Shown piece by piece: positions 13,806 through 26,095 of a stretch of DNA of 62,000 nucleotides. The notes beneath the pieces were generated by a model. That model did not search any database. It had not been told where the DNA came from and worked only from the letters and a program-made list of their open reading frames with translations. Within the stretch, counting starts at the first letter, position 1; every line of letters starts with the position of its first letter. This DNA comes from Chrysomallon squamiferum. Lineage: Eukaryota; Mollusca; Gastropoda; Neomphalida; Peltospiridae. The DNA lies in contig CM022678.1 of the NCBI GenBank assembly GCA_012295275.1, positions 16,060,545 through 16,122,544 of the forward strand. Direction: 5' to 3'. A program made the position numbers and the translations under genes.

Positions 13806-13870
13806 GTATCTATGCTTGTGTGTGTGTGTGTGTATACATGCACACATACACAAACACACATATATATGTG
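13551..13870. repeat. CT microsatellite followed by CA/TA tracts
   Basis: A CT run of about 85 bp (13551-13636), then ACAT, CA and TA tracts to about 13870. Confidence 0.95.
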
Positions 13871-13982
13871 TACCTACAAACATATTTTTAAAAGCCAATA
13901 AACGACAAATAACAGAAACATAATTTTAATGCTCATCTATCAAAATATACATAGAAAATACTGAAACAATGGAGTTGTCTGT

Positions 13983-13996
13983 GTTGCCATGGCTAC
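13983..13996. promoter_or_regulatory. Near-consensus RFX X-box
   Basis: GTTGCCATGGCTAC differs at one position from the palindromic X-box GTTGCCATGGCAAC bound by RFX factors, which control cilium genes. It lies about 3 kb upstream of the DCX start. DCDC2-type proteins are ciliary, so the motif is plausible but distant. Confidence 0.3.
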
Positions 13997-14095
13997 ACTT
14001 AGCGACAAAAGTACAACATATATTAAATCCACGAACCATAAAGCACTCAATTCTGAGCTTTCGACAGCAGATTAAATAACGGAGTGTGTAAAAAA

Positions 14096-14114
14096 CGGTC
14101 GTATTTTACGACCG
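14096..14114. other. Perfect short inverted repeat
   Basis: CGGTCGTA, a three-base loop, then TACGACCG. It lies in a GC-richer patch (about 14085-14280). Another short dyad (CTGACC/GGTCAG) follows at about 14146-14172. Function unknown; it may be a small promoter-like island. Confidence 0.4.
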
Positions 14115-14334
14115 CTGTTACGTTTCAAGTGTTCATTTTGAAACCTGACCGCTCTGTGTTACACAGGTCAGTGTCAACATAAAGGTTCCGTGCACGGTTC
14201 ACACGTGTTTTCTGACGTTACGAGTTTGTTCGGTTGCACGAGCAACGTTAGTAGTCGAAGCGTCTGAGTTTTGGAGCGTGAGGGTGTGCGTATGTGCGTG
14301 CGGACGTAGGGGTGTGAGAGGTTTGAGCGGATGT

Positions 14335-14385
14335 GTGTGTATTTTTTGTGTGTGTGTGTGTGTGTGTGTGTGGATATTTGTTGTG

Positions 14386-14418
<33 letters not shown>

Positions 14419-14479
14419 TTTTGGGTGTATATGTCTATTTGTATGAAGGTGTGCATGTGTCTATATGTGTGTGTGTATT

Positions 14480-14510
<31 letters not shown>

Positions 14511-14515
14511 ATTTA
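14335..14515. repeat. TG/TA/TATG microsatellites
   Basis: Alternating TG and TA runs. Open frames here are low complexity. Confidence 0.9.
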
Positions 14516-14919
14516 TTGTTACGCTGTTTGCATGTGAAGCTGTGGGTATGTGCTAGAGGTATCACTTTTGTTTTTATTTCATGAATGTATGAAAAAAAAC
14601 CATTAATAAAATCAATAATCTAAGACAAGAAAAACTTTAAATAATGTAAGAATAAAATGTTTGATTGCAGGTAAATCAAAGAAAGTTAGATGAACGAAAG
14701 AGAAAATGAATGAACGAAAAGCGTATAAAGAAAAAAAGAAAGAAAAAACCAAGCAACAACAACAGCAGCAGCAGCAACAACAACAACGAAAGAACGAAGC
14801 CAGACAAACAGATACATGAGTAGATAGATTAATATACAGACAAACATAAGTATGTGTCTCTGTATGTGTGTGTGTTATGTGTGTATGTATGAGTAGATGA
14901 GTGTGTATATATTTATAGC

Positions 14920-15040
14920 TAGATAGACAGATAGACAGACGGTCAGAAATATAGATACATAACATACACAGACAGACAGAAAAACATCCCGACAGAGGGA
15001 AATACATTACAGACACACAGAAAGACAAACTGCCACATCG
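14920..15040. repeat. Dispersed repeat, copy 2
   Basis: Same order of motifs as 10380-10580 (GACGGTCAGAAA, GATACATAACATA, CACACAGAAAGACAAACTGCCAC). A duplicated non-coding unit. Confidence 0.6.
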
Positions 15041-15429
15041 ACATACTATTATTATTATAAAAAACTCGAAGTCAAATTTAATAACACTAGAAATGATATA
15101 CGAGTTTTACTGAACTTGGAATGACTCTCAATGCAGGGTTTAACATTTGTTTAATCCTCGATCGTAAATCCAAGTTTCATCAAAGGATCTTTATTGCAGG
15201 TAAGCCTAATGAAAAAGCAATGGTCATAAAGAGGTAACGTATATCAAAATTTTACTAATCCTTATACACCTTGCAAACAAACATTTTAAATATTGAATTT
15301 CAAAAGGGATTTTCTTTTTTTTTTTGGTTATGTTTTTGTCATTCAGCTACTGCAGTGGAATGAGGGGCTAGGTCACAGGGTGGTACAGGTGATGGGAATT
15401 TTTGTTCCCCATGACTGGTTTTTAGTTTT

Positions 15430-15720
15430 ATAGATAAATAGATAAATAGAAACAAAAAGAAATAAATTCATAAATGTGTAGTTGTATAAGCAAATGTATC
15501 ATTATATTATTATTGTTTCTGGAACAGTAGTTTTGTAAATAGATAGATAAATAGATAGATAGATAGATAGATAGACAGACAGACATATAGATACCTAGAG
15601 ATTTTATAGATGATAGATAGATAGATAGACAGATAGGTAGATCGATCGACAGACTGATAAATAGAAACACAAAATAAATACATAAATAAATAAATTAATT
15701 AATTAATGTAAAGATATATA
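15430..15720. repeat. GATA tetranucleotide repeats in two similar sub-blocks
   Basis: GATA/GACA units with repeated flanks: AAATAGAAACA..AAAATAAAT and TGTA..ATATAAGCAAAT/ATATAAACAAAT..CATCATTATA. The flanks indicate a local duplication of about 240 bp (15430-15520 versus 15660-15760). Confidence 0.7.
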
Positions 15721-16220
15721 AACAAATACATCATTATACTGTTCTTTTTTCTGGAATAATAGTTTTATTAAATACTTTTTTTATCACCTCCTTCTTCCCC
15801 ACCCACCCATGTAAACACACCCACCTACACCCGCCCCTGAATTAACTCCATTTAATTTCAATATGAGATTGTCTTCCCACCCACATGAATGCTTCGTGTG
15901 GGTGAGAAATTTCAAGTGTTTACAAATATACTCATTCTGCTTGAACTAATATTGTATAAGCACCATAAAAGAGATCTACGTTACCAACAATGTATCTTTG
16001 TGTTTTGTGTTAACTGTCTATTAAGAAGGTGCGTTTGTCATACGTTGTAATGTGGTAGAGTGGTTATATTGAAGTAATATTTGTCAGAAATGTAACAGAT
16101 TATAAGAACTGGGTTGAAATGTGATTCTAATTAATAGTTCGTATTCGTGTACACTGACATGCGCGCACGTTTTCACAGACCACGTGCCTGGTTTACACTG
16201 ATACTAATTACTATATTTTA

Positions 16221-16470
<250 letters not shown>

Positions 16471-17004
16471 ACGCACACACCACACCCCACACATCACACA
16501 CATATAATACTTTTAATAAATGAACTGTCTCTAACACTAATACAAACACACACACATATTAGCCTTTGCCGATCAGAATAGATTAGTTTTTTTCTTGATA
16601 TTTTTCTTTTTTTTCTGCCAACTTTTATCCTTTTCTTAACTGTCTCACATCTCAGCACTTCACGTCTTTATTTCTTTCTTTCTTATTTTTTCTTCTCCTG
16701 AAGTATTTTGCTAATGGCTGATTCACACTGGATGATTTATGCTAACGATCTTATAATTAACCGATCGATTAAACGGAGTTAATTCAGAATGCTTCCTGCT
16801 GGCTTCGACTCGCAACGACAAAAAACGAGTGTATCTTGTATCACTGTTTTATATCAGTATCTTGTATCAGTGTTTGGGGCTGTTGTTATCGTTGTAGTTA
16901 TCATTATTACTGTTCTTGATGTTGCTGCTGATGTTGTTGTACTTGTTTTCATCATCTTCCATCTTTGTTGTTGCTAATAATATTATTGTTGTTGTTATTA
17001 CTGT

Positions 17005-17017
17005 ACCATTACTACTT

Positions 17018-17089
<72 letters not shown>

Positions 17090-17102
17090 TTACTACTACT
17101 AC
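17005..17102. repeat. ACT trinucleotide repeat
   Basis: About 95 bp of ACT units. A similar ACT tract lies at about 17413-17450. The long leucine frames are artefacts of the repeat. Confidence 0.95.
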
Positions 17103-17412
17103 GACTGCTATTATTATTATTATTAATTAATTAATTATTTTATTAATTAATTAGTTAATTACAGTAAGATATCCCATTTAATTAATGTTATTATTTATTG
17201 TCAGCCGAAGTTACACAGTGTGTAAGAGTCTTTATAGTATTAGCGTACTGTAAACTGCCATTGATGTGTATTAATCCTAAACGTCATAGGTCGACATGTC
17301 AACGTGGCGCTCTGCCGACACTTCTAAAGAAATCTTCCGGTTTGTTGTAACGTAAAAAAACACAAATTACAAACTAAATAGATCATTGCAGATATAGTAT
17401 TTTCGTGGATTG

Positions 17413-17449
<37 letters not shown>

Positions 17450-17599
17450 GACATTACTACTTTGCATTGCTACTACTGTAACTATTGCTAATATTACTAC
17501 TACCACTACTATCTCTAGTTACTTCTAGCAGTTACTACTACTACCACTACTACTGCTACTACTGCAACAACAACTACTATTACTACTGTATTCAAAATT

Positions 17600-18263
17600 A
17601 AATTTAGCCTATATCTTCCCATGCTAAGAGAGGAATATTAAATAAGTAGTTACATGATTGCATTCTAATTTTATTTATTAACTTTTAAAACCAAAATGTT
17701 GTTATTTTTAAACCTCCCCAAAAAACAAGTATTAATACAATTCCTACTTTAAAAAAGAAAAACAACAAGCGCAGAACCAAAAAAATAAAAAAAAAAAAAA
17801 AAAAAAAAGAAAAAAACCTGAAGAAAACAAAAAACAAAAACAAACAACAATAACAATAACAATAAATAAATAAATGAATAAATAAATAAATAAATAAAAT
17901 AAAACAAACCATAATAACATTTATTTATTTATTTATTATTTTTTATTTTTATAACTTTTGACTACACTCTCTTAAATGATAAACTTTTAAGAGAAAATTT
18001 CGACTGAGCTACATTTTAATTAGTATTTTTTTGAGGTTTTGTTTATTAAACGTAACTACTGTCTACTTTGATCGTTGGTTATGTCTCTGTAAGTATTAGA
18101 AACACTAACAATAATATCACTTCAAATACATTATTTTTTAACAAGCGTAAATATACTAGTATTAGAATTAGTTGATTATTAGTAGATAATAGTAAATATT
18201 AGTAACACAGCAATAACAAGAAAAAACAATATTAAACAATATAATAATAATACTAAAATCAAA

Positions 18264-18298
<35 letters not shown>

Positions 18299-18600
18299 AT
18301 AATAATAATAATAGTAATAGTAATAACAAAAAGTAATCACAGAAAATACAAAAAACAAAAATAAAGTTAAAAGCCTGATATTTCTGTGTTAAATATTTAT
18401 CTTTCCCACCAATTTTAATTTTTTTTTAAATAAAAAAAAGAAGAAGAAAACTGACATCTTTGTGTATTTGTATATCTCAATAACCCATGTCTCAGAATAA
18501 ATAAAGTATTTCTATACATTAATGCATTTCAGTGTATAGTCATCACCTTGTGTATAGTAACCAATACAGAATATCTCAGATAATTGATCCAAATCAAATC
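17600..18600. other. AT-rich non-coding stretch
   Basis: A-rich runs (17780-17815), AAAT units (about 17860-17900) and an ACT run (about 18264-18297). No gene or structured element seen. Confidence 0.6.
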
Positions 18601-18606
18601 CATTTA

Positions 18607-18700
18607 TTTAGCTTGGTGTATCTTTCGGGTAACTGCGCCCAACTTTAACAAACCATTCTAATTCTCTATTCGAGAGGGATGATACTGGATACGACACGAC
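18607..18700. repeat. Dispersed repeat with TTTCGGGTA core, copy 1
   Basis: TTAGCTTGGTGTATCTTTCG-GGTAACTGCGCCCAACT recurs at 21355-21392 with a few changes. It is a fragment of a dispersed repeat of unknown class. Confidence 0.6.
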
Positions 18701-18834
18701 ACAGAAAATATCAGAAACTACTCATCCAAATCAGAATCGTTTGTCTAGATACGAAGGAGGGAGTCAAACTGGATGCGACACACTAACCCCTTTCTTTGAA
18801 TTCTTTCTTTCTCTTTAGGATTGTGTCTTTGTTT

Positions 18835-18910
18835 GTTTGTTTGTTTATTTATTTATTTATTTGTTTTATTTATTTATATATTTATTTATTTGTCTATTTA
18901 TTTATTTATT
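18835..18910. repeat. TTTG/TTTA tetranucleotide repeat
   Basis: Degenerate TTTG and TTTA units. Confidence 0.85.
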
Positions 18911-18950
18911 GTCTCGTGTACTCGACTTACCAATAGTTACTACGTGGACC

Positions 18951-18972
18951 CGCCCTGTAGGTGGCAGCACTG
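18951..18972 (+). promoter_or_regulatory. CTCF-like motif
   Basis: CGCCCTGTAGGTGGCAGCAC contains AGGTGGCAGCA, close to the CTCF core. Motif match only; it could mark a boundary in this GC-richer patch. Confidence 0.2.
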
Positions 18973-19270
18973 TGTTGTGTTTTGTTAATTAAGCAAATAT
19001 CGAGAGAGGAAGGAGAGAAAATATGATTATTTCACGCACGTTCGTGACCTAACAATGTATATTTCACTGCAAGTAAACATTATAATTCGTAGCAAGTGTG
19101 AAATAAACACGGGGAAATTGATTTGTTTATCGTTGCTAGGTGCGTCTTGGTGAAGTAAACAGAAATTGCCGTATGGTTTTGAATGTGCTGAAATATCCAG
19201 CAAGATTCAGTAGTGTTGAAATCAATTGATAATTATTTGAATTCCTGAACTTTTTAATTTCAAATTTGTT

Positions 19271-19272
<2 letters not shown>

Positions 19273-19337
<65 letters not shown>

Positions 19338-19345
19338 ACGCACAC
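19273..19345. repeat. CA microsatellite
   Basis: About 60 bp of CA, then GTGCACG and more CA. Confidence 0.95.
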
Positions 19346-19722
19346 ACAAGCATATAGAGGTGATGGACTGTTAAGTGGTGTTAAATTTTTACATGTGACA
19401 AAAACACATTTTTATCCCCATAAACTTTCACAGCTTGATCGATGTAATGTGATCTTACTGACTTTTTTTTTCACGAACAATGATGAATGCAAGTTGAAGT
19501 TTTTTAATTAATGGGAATTTTTGTTCTATGTTGACCTTCGTTTACACACTGACGTATCGGTGACGTCAGTTCCATACACAGATTATAATACGTAACTTCT
19601 TTACTGAATACGAATCTTTCCACATACGTTTTATTCAAAGAAAGCGAATAGTTTTCCATAGAACAAAATCGTTAGTGTTGAAATACCAACGATTAGACAA
19701 ACAGAAAAGAATCCTGTATTTA

Positions 19723-19724
<2 letters not shown>

Positions 19725-19771
<47 letters not shown>

Positions 19772-19975
19772 TAAAATAGTATAAAATAAAATAAGTAGAG
19801 TAGATAGATAGATAGTAGTAGTAGTAGTAATAATAACAAAAAGAAATAAAGTAAAATAATAATAATAAAATAAATAATAGACAGATAGATAGATAATAAT
19901 AATAATAATGATAATAGTAATAATAATAATCACAACAACAACAGTAATAACTATAATGAACAACAACAACAAAAT
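19725..19975. repeat. AAT/GTA/GATA compound repeat
   Basis: AAT, TAG and GATA tracts. Open frames rich in Tyr, Leu or Ile here are repeat artefacts. Confidence 0.9.
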
Positions 19976-20054
19976 AAAACCCAAAGCAGGAGTATTTCGT
20001 GAAAAACGACAAATCACGGCTAACTTCACTCTGCTTCAACGGAAGATCTTCGTA

Positions 20055-20115
20055 AGGCTCTCTGTGATTGGTCACGTGTTTGACATGCGCAGTTAGCCTT
20101 TTTAGCTTTTAGCAA
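20055..20115. promoter_or_regulatory. Promoter-like island: CCAAT box, E-box, NRF1-like site
   Basis: TGATTGGTCACGTGTTTGACATGCGCAG holds an inverted CCAAT box, the E-box CACGTG and an NRF1 half-site (ATGCGCA) within about 30 bp. No gene start could be assigned on either side. Confidence 0.25.
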
Positions 20116-20575
20116 CCACTGAACGTCAAGCATGCATTGGTTTGTTATTCATTATGTTGATGATGATGATGATGATGATGATGTGTGTGTGTGTGTGTGT
20201 GTGTGTCATACTATATATAGAAACACACAAACACAAATATTTTTAAAATCTTTCTTTCTTTGGTTGTTTAGTATCTGCCCCAAGAAGTCTCCAGTCTTGT
20301 TTCTAACTACTCATATTAACTGAAAACAACCCTTTCACCTGCCACCTCATCTTTCTACATTCAGTAACATTTTGATTTACTTGGCTCTCTCCAGTTTTAC
20401 GTATCAATTTCGGTATGTTAATATATATTTATAGCTAGATTGATAGATATAGATATAGATATAGATATAGATATACATTAATGACACTTGACAAGGTCAA
20501 CGGTTGACGCCAGCGCCCTCTTTAACCCGATATGATCTCAGAAGTTGCGTGACTGGGTGTCGGTGCTTGGTAACC

Positions 20576-20588
20576 GTTGCCTAGGAAC
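20576..20588. promoter_or_regulatory. RFX X-box match
   Basis: GTTGCCTAGGAAC fits the RYYNYY-N-RRNRAC form of the X-box. It sits in a GC-richer patch (20500-20600). No gene was assigned. Confidence 0.25.
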
Positions 20589-21114
20589 CGCTGTATTATT
20601 ATTTGTAAACAAATGAAGTATAGTGTTTTAAATTATTTTATTATTATTATTATATATATATATATATTCATTATTATTGTTTTTCATCTTTTATATATAT
20701 AAGTTTATTAATTAATTAATTAATTATTATTATTAAAATTATATTATTAACTGAATTTCGAGTGTGTGTGTGTGTGTGTGTCATATTGTATTATATCACA
20801 GAGATCTCCCCAGCATTTGTGAAAGGGATGGCGGGAATTGGTGTAACTGGTGCAAGTTAAAAGAAGGGATGATACAAAAAATGTTCAGGGTACAAGTACT
20901 TTGAACAGTGTTCAAATTACTTGTTTGTCAGAAATATTCCTATAAATATCTGCATCAAATCCATTAACTATTAACAAGTTTATTTTATTTCCAATTAAAT
21001 AAAATCAAAGTGTCTGTTGCCGGCGGGTTTTTTCTGGTTGTTCTGTGAATTGTAGACTTTACATGAACATATATATGTTGTTTTGTAATCTTCTGTATAT
21101 ATTGTGTATATATA

Positions 21115-21115
<1 letters not shown>

Positions 21116-21197
<82 letters not shown>
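21116..21197. repeat. TG microsatellite
   Basis: About 80 bp of TG with one TTTG interruption. Confidence 0.95.
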
Positions 21198-21199
<2 letters not shown>

Positions 21200-21354
21200 T
21201 GTGAGATCGTTTTTATTAAGTGAAACATCGCCACGCAGTGTAATAATGAATATTTATGAGAATGTGACGTAGAATGTGCGATGTGCTGTTGATAATGATT
21301 GTTTTTATATTGAGCTCGATGTATCCAAGATAATAATTATTACTTAGGCACGGA

Positions 21355-21440
21355 TTAGCTCGGTGTATCTTTCGGGTAGCTACGCTCAACTGCAACAGTA
21401 ATTTAGCCGAATCGCCCGAGGGGGTAATTTGTATACAATG
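21355..21440. repeat. Dispersed repeat with TTTCGGGTA core, copy 2
   Basis: TTAGCTCGGTGTATCTTTCG-GGTAGCTACGCTCAACT matches 18607-18645. It continues into GAATCGCCCGAGGGGG, which is not clearly shared. Confidence 0.6.
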
Positions 21441-21774
21441 ACAGTCGCTGTTTCAGATTACATCTATTTTGTTTAGGGACAAGACTCGTGAACTGCTCAC
21501 TCCAAAAGTGTAAAACAATGACCTGACAGTCAGTCTAAATAAACGGGTGGTGGATGTTGCTGCCGTGGCTGACGAATGTCGAGCGAAGACGTCGTAAACC
21601 ATAAGTGATGGCGGACCCACCACCTCTTACAATATACAGCGAGACTGTATATTATATTGTGATATAGGTAATATGTTTCTATTTTATATAGTTTGAAATA
21701 GTTTATAGCACACAGGTATATAAAACTCTTTACAGTCACAAATTAAACATGAAGTAAAACACATAACATTAGAT

Positions 21775-22120
21775 TCCGCGCATTAATCTGTCACTGTGTA
21801 TCTTTTTCTACAACCTTCCAGCCAATAGGTGTCAAGTGCTGTCACGTGACCACATCCACGAGCCAATCAATAGCTTCTTTGAATGTTATGTACATAGTTT
21901 CAGAGTTTACAGTTCAGATAAGGAGGTACGTAAGTAAATAAAATCGCGACCGTTTCCAGTAATAAGTAAAAAAAGTTGTGGATTCTGTGAAGTACTTTGG
22001 TAAACAGAGTAGTTATTGGGTAGTTTTATGTGTCGGAGAGACAGTGTTTATTGATTTTATTACAGTTTAATCCTAACAACTGTTAATTTAACAGGCTGTA
22101 AGATTAGAACTGCTTCCAGT
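21775..22120 (+). repeat. Duplicated promoter-like module P', plus-oriented copy
   Basis: This block contains CCAATAGGTGTCAAGTGCTG and TCACGTGAC (CCAAT box and E-box), then GACCGTTTCCAGTAATAAGT, GGATTCTGTGAAGTACTTTG and TAACTGTTAATTTAACAGG-like sequence. Inverted copies lie at about 42760-42970 and 46690-46935, and a short direct copy at about 28660-28720. The shared CCAAT/E-box pair suggests a promoter, but no transcript is proven. Confidence 0.55.
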
Positions 22121-22160
22121 AATGTACAGCTATTTGTAATTTATATTTAGTCATCTTTTT

Positions 22161-22630
22161 GTCTGTCTGTTTAACCTCGACTTACCGATCTATTACCTAT
22201 CTACCTAACAACCAACCGACTACCTCTCTACCTACCTACCTACCTACCAGATCAACTGTCCCTCTGTCTGTCTGTTTAACCTCGACTTACCGATCTATTA
22301 CCTATCTACCTAACAACCAACCGACTACTGTCCCCTGTCTCGATTTTACCCTCTACCTCTCTACCTACCTACCTACCTACCAGATCAACTGTCCCTCTGT
22401 CTGTCTGTTTAACCTCGACTTACCGATCTATTACCTATCTACCTAACAACCAACCGACTACCTCTCTCTACCTACCTACCTACCTACCAGATCAACTGTC
22501 CCTCTGTCTGTCTGTTTAACCTCGACTTACCGATCTATTACCTATCTACCTAACAACCAACCGACTACCTCTCTACCTACCTATCTACCTACCAGATCAA
22601 CTGTCCCTCTGTCTGTCTGTTTGTCTCTCT
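22161..22630. repeat. Minisatellite with ~105-bp unit, about four copies
   Basis: GTCTGTCTGTTTAACCTCGA recurs at about 22161, 22265, 22399 and 22505, with a truncated start at about 22611. Spacing is about 104-106 bp; the second unit is longer (134 bp) because of an insertion near 22325-22355. Each unit holds ACCTACC tracts and CAGATCAACTGTCCCTCT. Confidence 0.9.
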
Positions 22631-22699
22631 GGTTGTTTGTTTGTCTGTCTATCTCTCTGGCTACCTATCTATATATCTAATTTTGCATGTGTCTCTATA

Positions 22700-23185
22700 A
22701 CTAGCTATACTTCTATCTATGTGTATACCTGTATATCTGTCTGGCTATCTGTTTACATGTGTGTCTATGTCTAGTTATATGTATGTCTGTCTATGTGTAT
22801 ACATGTATATCTGTCTGGCTATGTGTATACCTGTATATCTGTCTGGCTATCTGTTTACATGTGTCTCTATGTCTAGTTATATGTATGTCTGGCTATGTGT
22901 ATACCTGTATATCTGTCTGGCTATCTGTTTCCATGTGTCTCTATGTCTAGTTATATGTATGTCTGTCTATGTGTATACCTGTATACCTGTCTGGCTATCT
23001 ATTTACACGTGTCTCTATGTCTAGTTATATGTATGTCTGTCTATGTGTATACCTGTATATCTGTCTGGCTATCTGTTTACATGTGTCTCTATGTCTAGTT
23101 ATATGTATGTCTGGCAATGTATACCTGTATAACTGTCTGGCTATCTGTTTACATGTGTCTGTTTGTATGTCCGTATGTCTCTCTG
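22700..23185. repeat. Minisatellite with ~72-bp unit, about six copies
   Basis: Units read TGTGTATACCTGTATATCTG, TCTGGCTATCTGTTTACATG, TGTCTCTATGTCTAGTTATA and TGTATGTCTG. One copy has an internal short unit of about 34 bp. Cys/Val/Tyr-rich frames here are repeat artefacts. Confidence 0.9.
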
Positions 23186-23358
23186 GCTGTCCATCTAGAT
23201 GCGACATCAACAATAATAATAATTTTAACGTAATTACCAGTTTATGTTACCATATAAATATTCATTAAAAAGATATGTCACTGTTGACAACATTATTATT
23301 ATTATTATTATTATTTATGGTTCTTTTGAGGGTAATATATCACTAAACTGACAAATTA

Positions 23359-23359
<1 letters not shown>

Positions 23360-23416
<57 letters not shown>

Positions 23417-23428
23417 TATATATATATA
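23360..23428. repeat. TA microsatellite
   Basis: About 55 bp of TA plus a flanking short palindrome. Confidence 0.95.
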
Positions 23429-23429
23429 A

Positions 23430-23775
23430 AACGGCACTTTATTATTAAATTCGAAATCTATATCTATCTATCTAGCTATCTGTATGTTTCGTTTGTTCGG
23501 CAATAAATTTAATTTCGTGAAAACGCTGTATATAATTGTATATTCAGGTAAAGCAACAAGAAATATGTGAAAATGCCTGGGTAGATGGTGTGAGAACATC
23601 ACTACAGCACCGTTTAAAACAACAACGTCATTTCACTCATCGTACTAATTCACTAATAATAAAAGTAATGTCACATTAAATTATTTAAATAATAATAACT
23701 TGATAATGACTGGGACAAATGAGGACTCATTCTTTTAAAACGTTTTTGCATGTTACTGTCACGTACTACTACTAT

Positions 23776-23819
<44 letters not shown>

Positions 23820-24740
23820 ATATAACAGTAGTGCACCACTACTGATGTGGGTATACTTTAAAACGCAGTAACGTTATTTAACTCATTGTAAAATAATAAA
23901 AATAATATCACATTAAATTGTCTGTATATAAATACATGTTGTTTAATAATGAGCGCGTCAAACGTGGACTCATGGTCTTTGTTTTGTTTTTTAAATTCCT
24001 GCTCAGTGAATATGTAAAAGTATCTGTATAGGTGGTCAGAAGATTACTTCTGCACAGTTCAAAATGCAGTAACGTCATTTAACTCAACGTAAAATAATGC
24101 AAACAATATCACATTAAATTATTTATATAATAATAGTTTCATAACGAGCGGGCCGAACGGGGGCTCATTCTTTTAACACTTTTTACTTATGTCTACAAAA
24201 AGAGGACAAAATTATATAGGCTATTCCTAATATTTTGTCAGTATATCGACAAGAACAACAACAATAGTAATACAACGATACAAATATAGCAGTAATAAAA
24301 TAAGAATATAATTATAATCATAACCGAAACAAAAACAATAACAATAATAATAACAGTACTACTAGTAGTAGTAGTTGTAGTAGTAGTAGTAATAGTAGTA
24401 GTAGTGGTAGTATTGTCAACAGGTCTACACTCAAATATCTTTAAAAACATAAAAAGACGTTTCACATTCATGGTGCTTATTTTTTTATTTCAACACACAT
24501 AATGATAGCTAATATTGTGTAGGCAGGCATTCTACAATCTGTATTGTTTCCTCTAGTATTAACACACAAAATTTAACTAAAAACATAACAACAAGAAGAA
24601 AATATAGTAAAATTATCTGGTAGAAATTAAAGTCTGTCTTAAATGAGTTTGTTTAAAACGATACTTAATTGTTTCCTTTAACTGGTGCACAGTGTTTTAA
24701 AATAACACTGCCTGACACTGAAACAACAAGTTATTGTAGA
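23430..24740 (-). repeat. Segmental duplication copy A (matches 28830-29650 and 30295-30560)
   Basis: CTGTATGTTTCGTTTGTTCG, GCAATAAATTTAATTTCGTG, AAATGCCTG.GTAGATGGTGTGAGA and the following sequence recur at 28880-29010 in the same orientation, about 5.4 kb away. The part from about 24475 to 24740 also matches 30295-30560 and 31420-31680. The ACT tract near 23765-23820 is shared in position with 29155-29290. Two internal sub-blocks (GGTGGTCAGAAGATTACTTC-TGCACAGTTC) are themselves repeated. Confidence 0.75.
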
Positions 24741-24779
24741 CGTATGGAGACTGATGTTTGTGTACAAAGTTTAATTTCT

Positions 24780-24905
24780 GTGACGTCACGGTATTCAGAG
24801 TTATATGAAGTTGCTGTGAGGAGGTAAGTTTGTGTAAAACATCAAGACAGTAAGAAAATTGTGTGTGAAATCAACGAAGAATTGGCGCCGGTACTGCGGA
24901 GTTCT
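24780..24905 (-). pseudogene. Terminal-exon-like module, degraded copy
   Basis: On the minus strand this block matches the 3' part of the terminal exons at 30591-30772 and 41466-41720, with CAATTTTCTTACTGTC, TCACAGCAACTTCAT and AATACCGTGACGTCA in the same order. The frame seen in the 30.6-kb copy is broken here by in-frame stops such as CGT TGA, and the expected upstream part is missing. Probably non-functional. Confidence 0.45.
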
Positions 24906-25139
24906 CAAATGGATAAGAAAAAAAAAAACTCAGTGGCTGAAATAAGCACAGACAAACACTTGCACCTTTCTGTTTAAGACAGACGGATTTTTTCCAATCC
25001 AAGCTGACCTACTGGCCTGTGTAATACTGCAAAAAAAAGAAAAAGAAGAAAGAAAAACAGATACGTAAACAGTTAAACATGAATGCACGGGTTCATTGAA
25101 ACATAATTTGTAGATGTGACGTTTGGTTTAAGTTTGGAG

Positions 25140-25560
25140 ATGTTTAACAAACTGATTGGTAACTGAAGACGATTTGTATAAAACAGGTGAGAAAATCTAG
25201 CGTAATCATTTTGAGAAAGGCATAGACAGGACTACATACTATCCTTGTATAAGGCGGTAAATACCACCATCACCACCATGAACAATAATAACACTTGCAA
25301 TGATAATAATACTAATACAAAAACAACAATTATAAAAAAGTAAAATTGTTTAAATACTAGGTTTATGATATAGTAACAGTAACGTTTTATAGATTTCTTT
25401 TTACTGTGCTCAAGGAACATATTTCATAGCGTACACGATCCTCTTGTAACCAATTTATCTTCATTGTCTACATGTGCTTTATGTATTTTGTACAAATAAT
25501 TTTACTTCATATGCTTTTTATTTCACGTCATGTATTTTATTTCACGGCCTTTATGACATA
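25140..25560 (-). repeat. Intron-type modules of the duplicated cluster
   Basis: On the minus strand this holds the shared blocks CTAGATTTTCTCACCTGTTT, CGTCTTCAGTTACCAATCAG and TTTGTACAAAAT..ATGAAATATGTTCCTTGAG. They lie between exon-like modules at 38.1-38.7, 40.9-41.3, 44.0-44.4 and 44.8-45.2 kb on the plus strand. No coding content is evident. Confidence 0.6.
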
Positions 25561-25802
25561 CGTCTAATTTCGGTTTCACGTTATTCCGTACAAGAAAATA
25601 TTCACACAAGAAAAACTGGAAATTATTTAACGTCCGGATAGAATCACATATAGGCACAGACATGCTTCATACATAGATACATATATACACGCATGCACAC
25701 AGACACTCATACATACATACATAAGGTCGACAGTTCATGTCGTTATAAAGAAAAAGAGATAATTAAAAATATCAACAAAAATAAACATTACCTACCGATG
25801 AC

Positions 25803-25880
25803 CAAGCATAATCACTGTCCATGTTGCCATCTGTAGTAAGTCGTTCTGGTGAATTGTGTCATTAGTCAGTAACAAAATTA
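25803..25880 (-). pseudogene. Divergent first-exon module
   Basis: The minus strand reads GAATTCACCAGAACGACTTACTACAG, as in the other first-exon modules, then an ATG-containing stretch and a donor TCG|GTAGGTAATG. The coding part does not match the other copies, and which of two ATGs would be used is unclear. Confidence 0.3.
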
Positions 25881-25884
25881 ATGT

Positions 25885-26095
25885 TCTGATCTCAGTGTAT
25901 GTATTTTGAATAGGAATTTTAATATTCTCTGTCCTGTGTACGTCTGATTAGACTCCGAACACAGACGATATTGGGAAACGCACTGGCGGAGGAGGACAAA
26001 GTTCAATCTCGATCTACCAAACCCGTCAGATGCCGCTGACGAGACTCGAACGTATGACACCCGTTCACCCGCACTCCGAAGGAGGACGACCTTAT
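25885..26095 (-). mobile_element. Probable tRNA-derived SINE, copy 1
   Basis: On the minus strand the element begins with a tRNA-like head containing ACGTTCGAGTCTC, a good B-box (pol III promoter), after GTGCGGGTGAACGGGTGTCA. A body follows (GACAAAGT, CGCCAGTGCGTTTCCC, CAGACGTACACAGGACAGAG) and an AT-rich tail. A second copy of the body lies at 31040-31175 in the same orientation. The A-box is not clear. No family name is assigned. Confidence 0.5.

Noticed and set aside
22159-23213. Open frames of 60-100 codons in the two minisatellites
   Set aside because: Repeat translations (Thr/Tyr/Leu or Cys/Val/Tyr-rich) with no gene context.
26030-26060. Possible tRNA gene from the TTCGAGTCTC B-box
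   Set aside because: No cloverleaf could be drawn and a second diverged copy exists; better explained as a SINE head.
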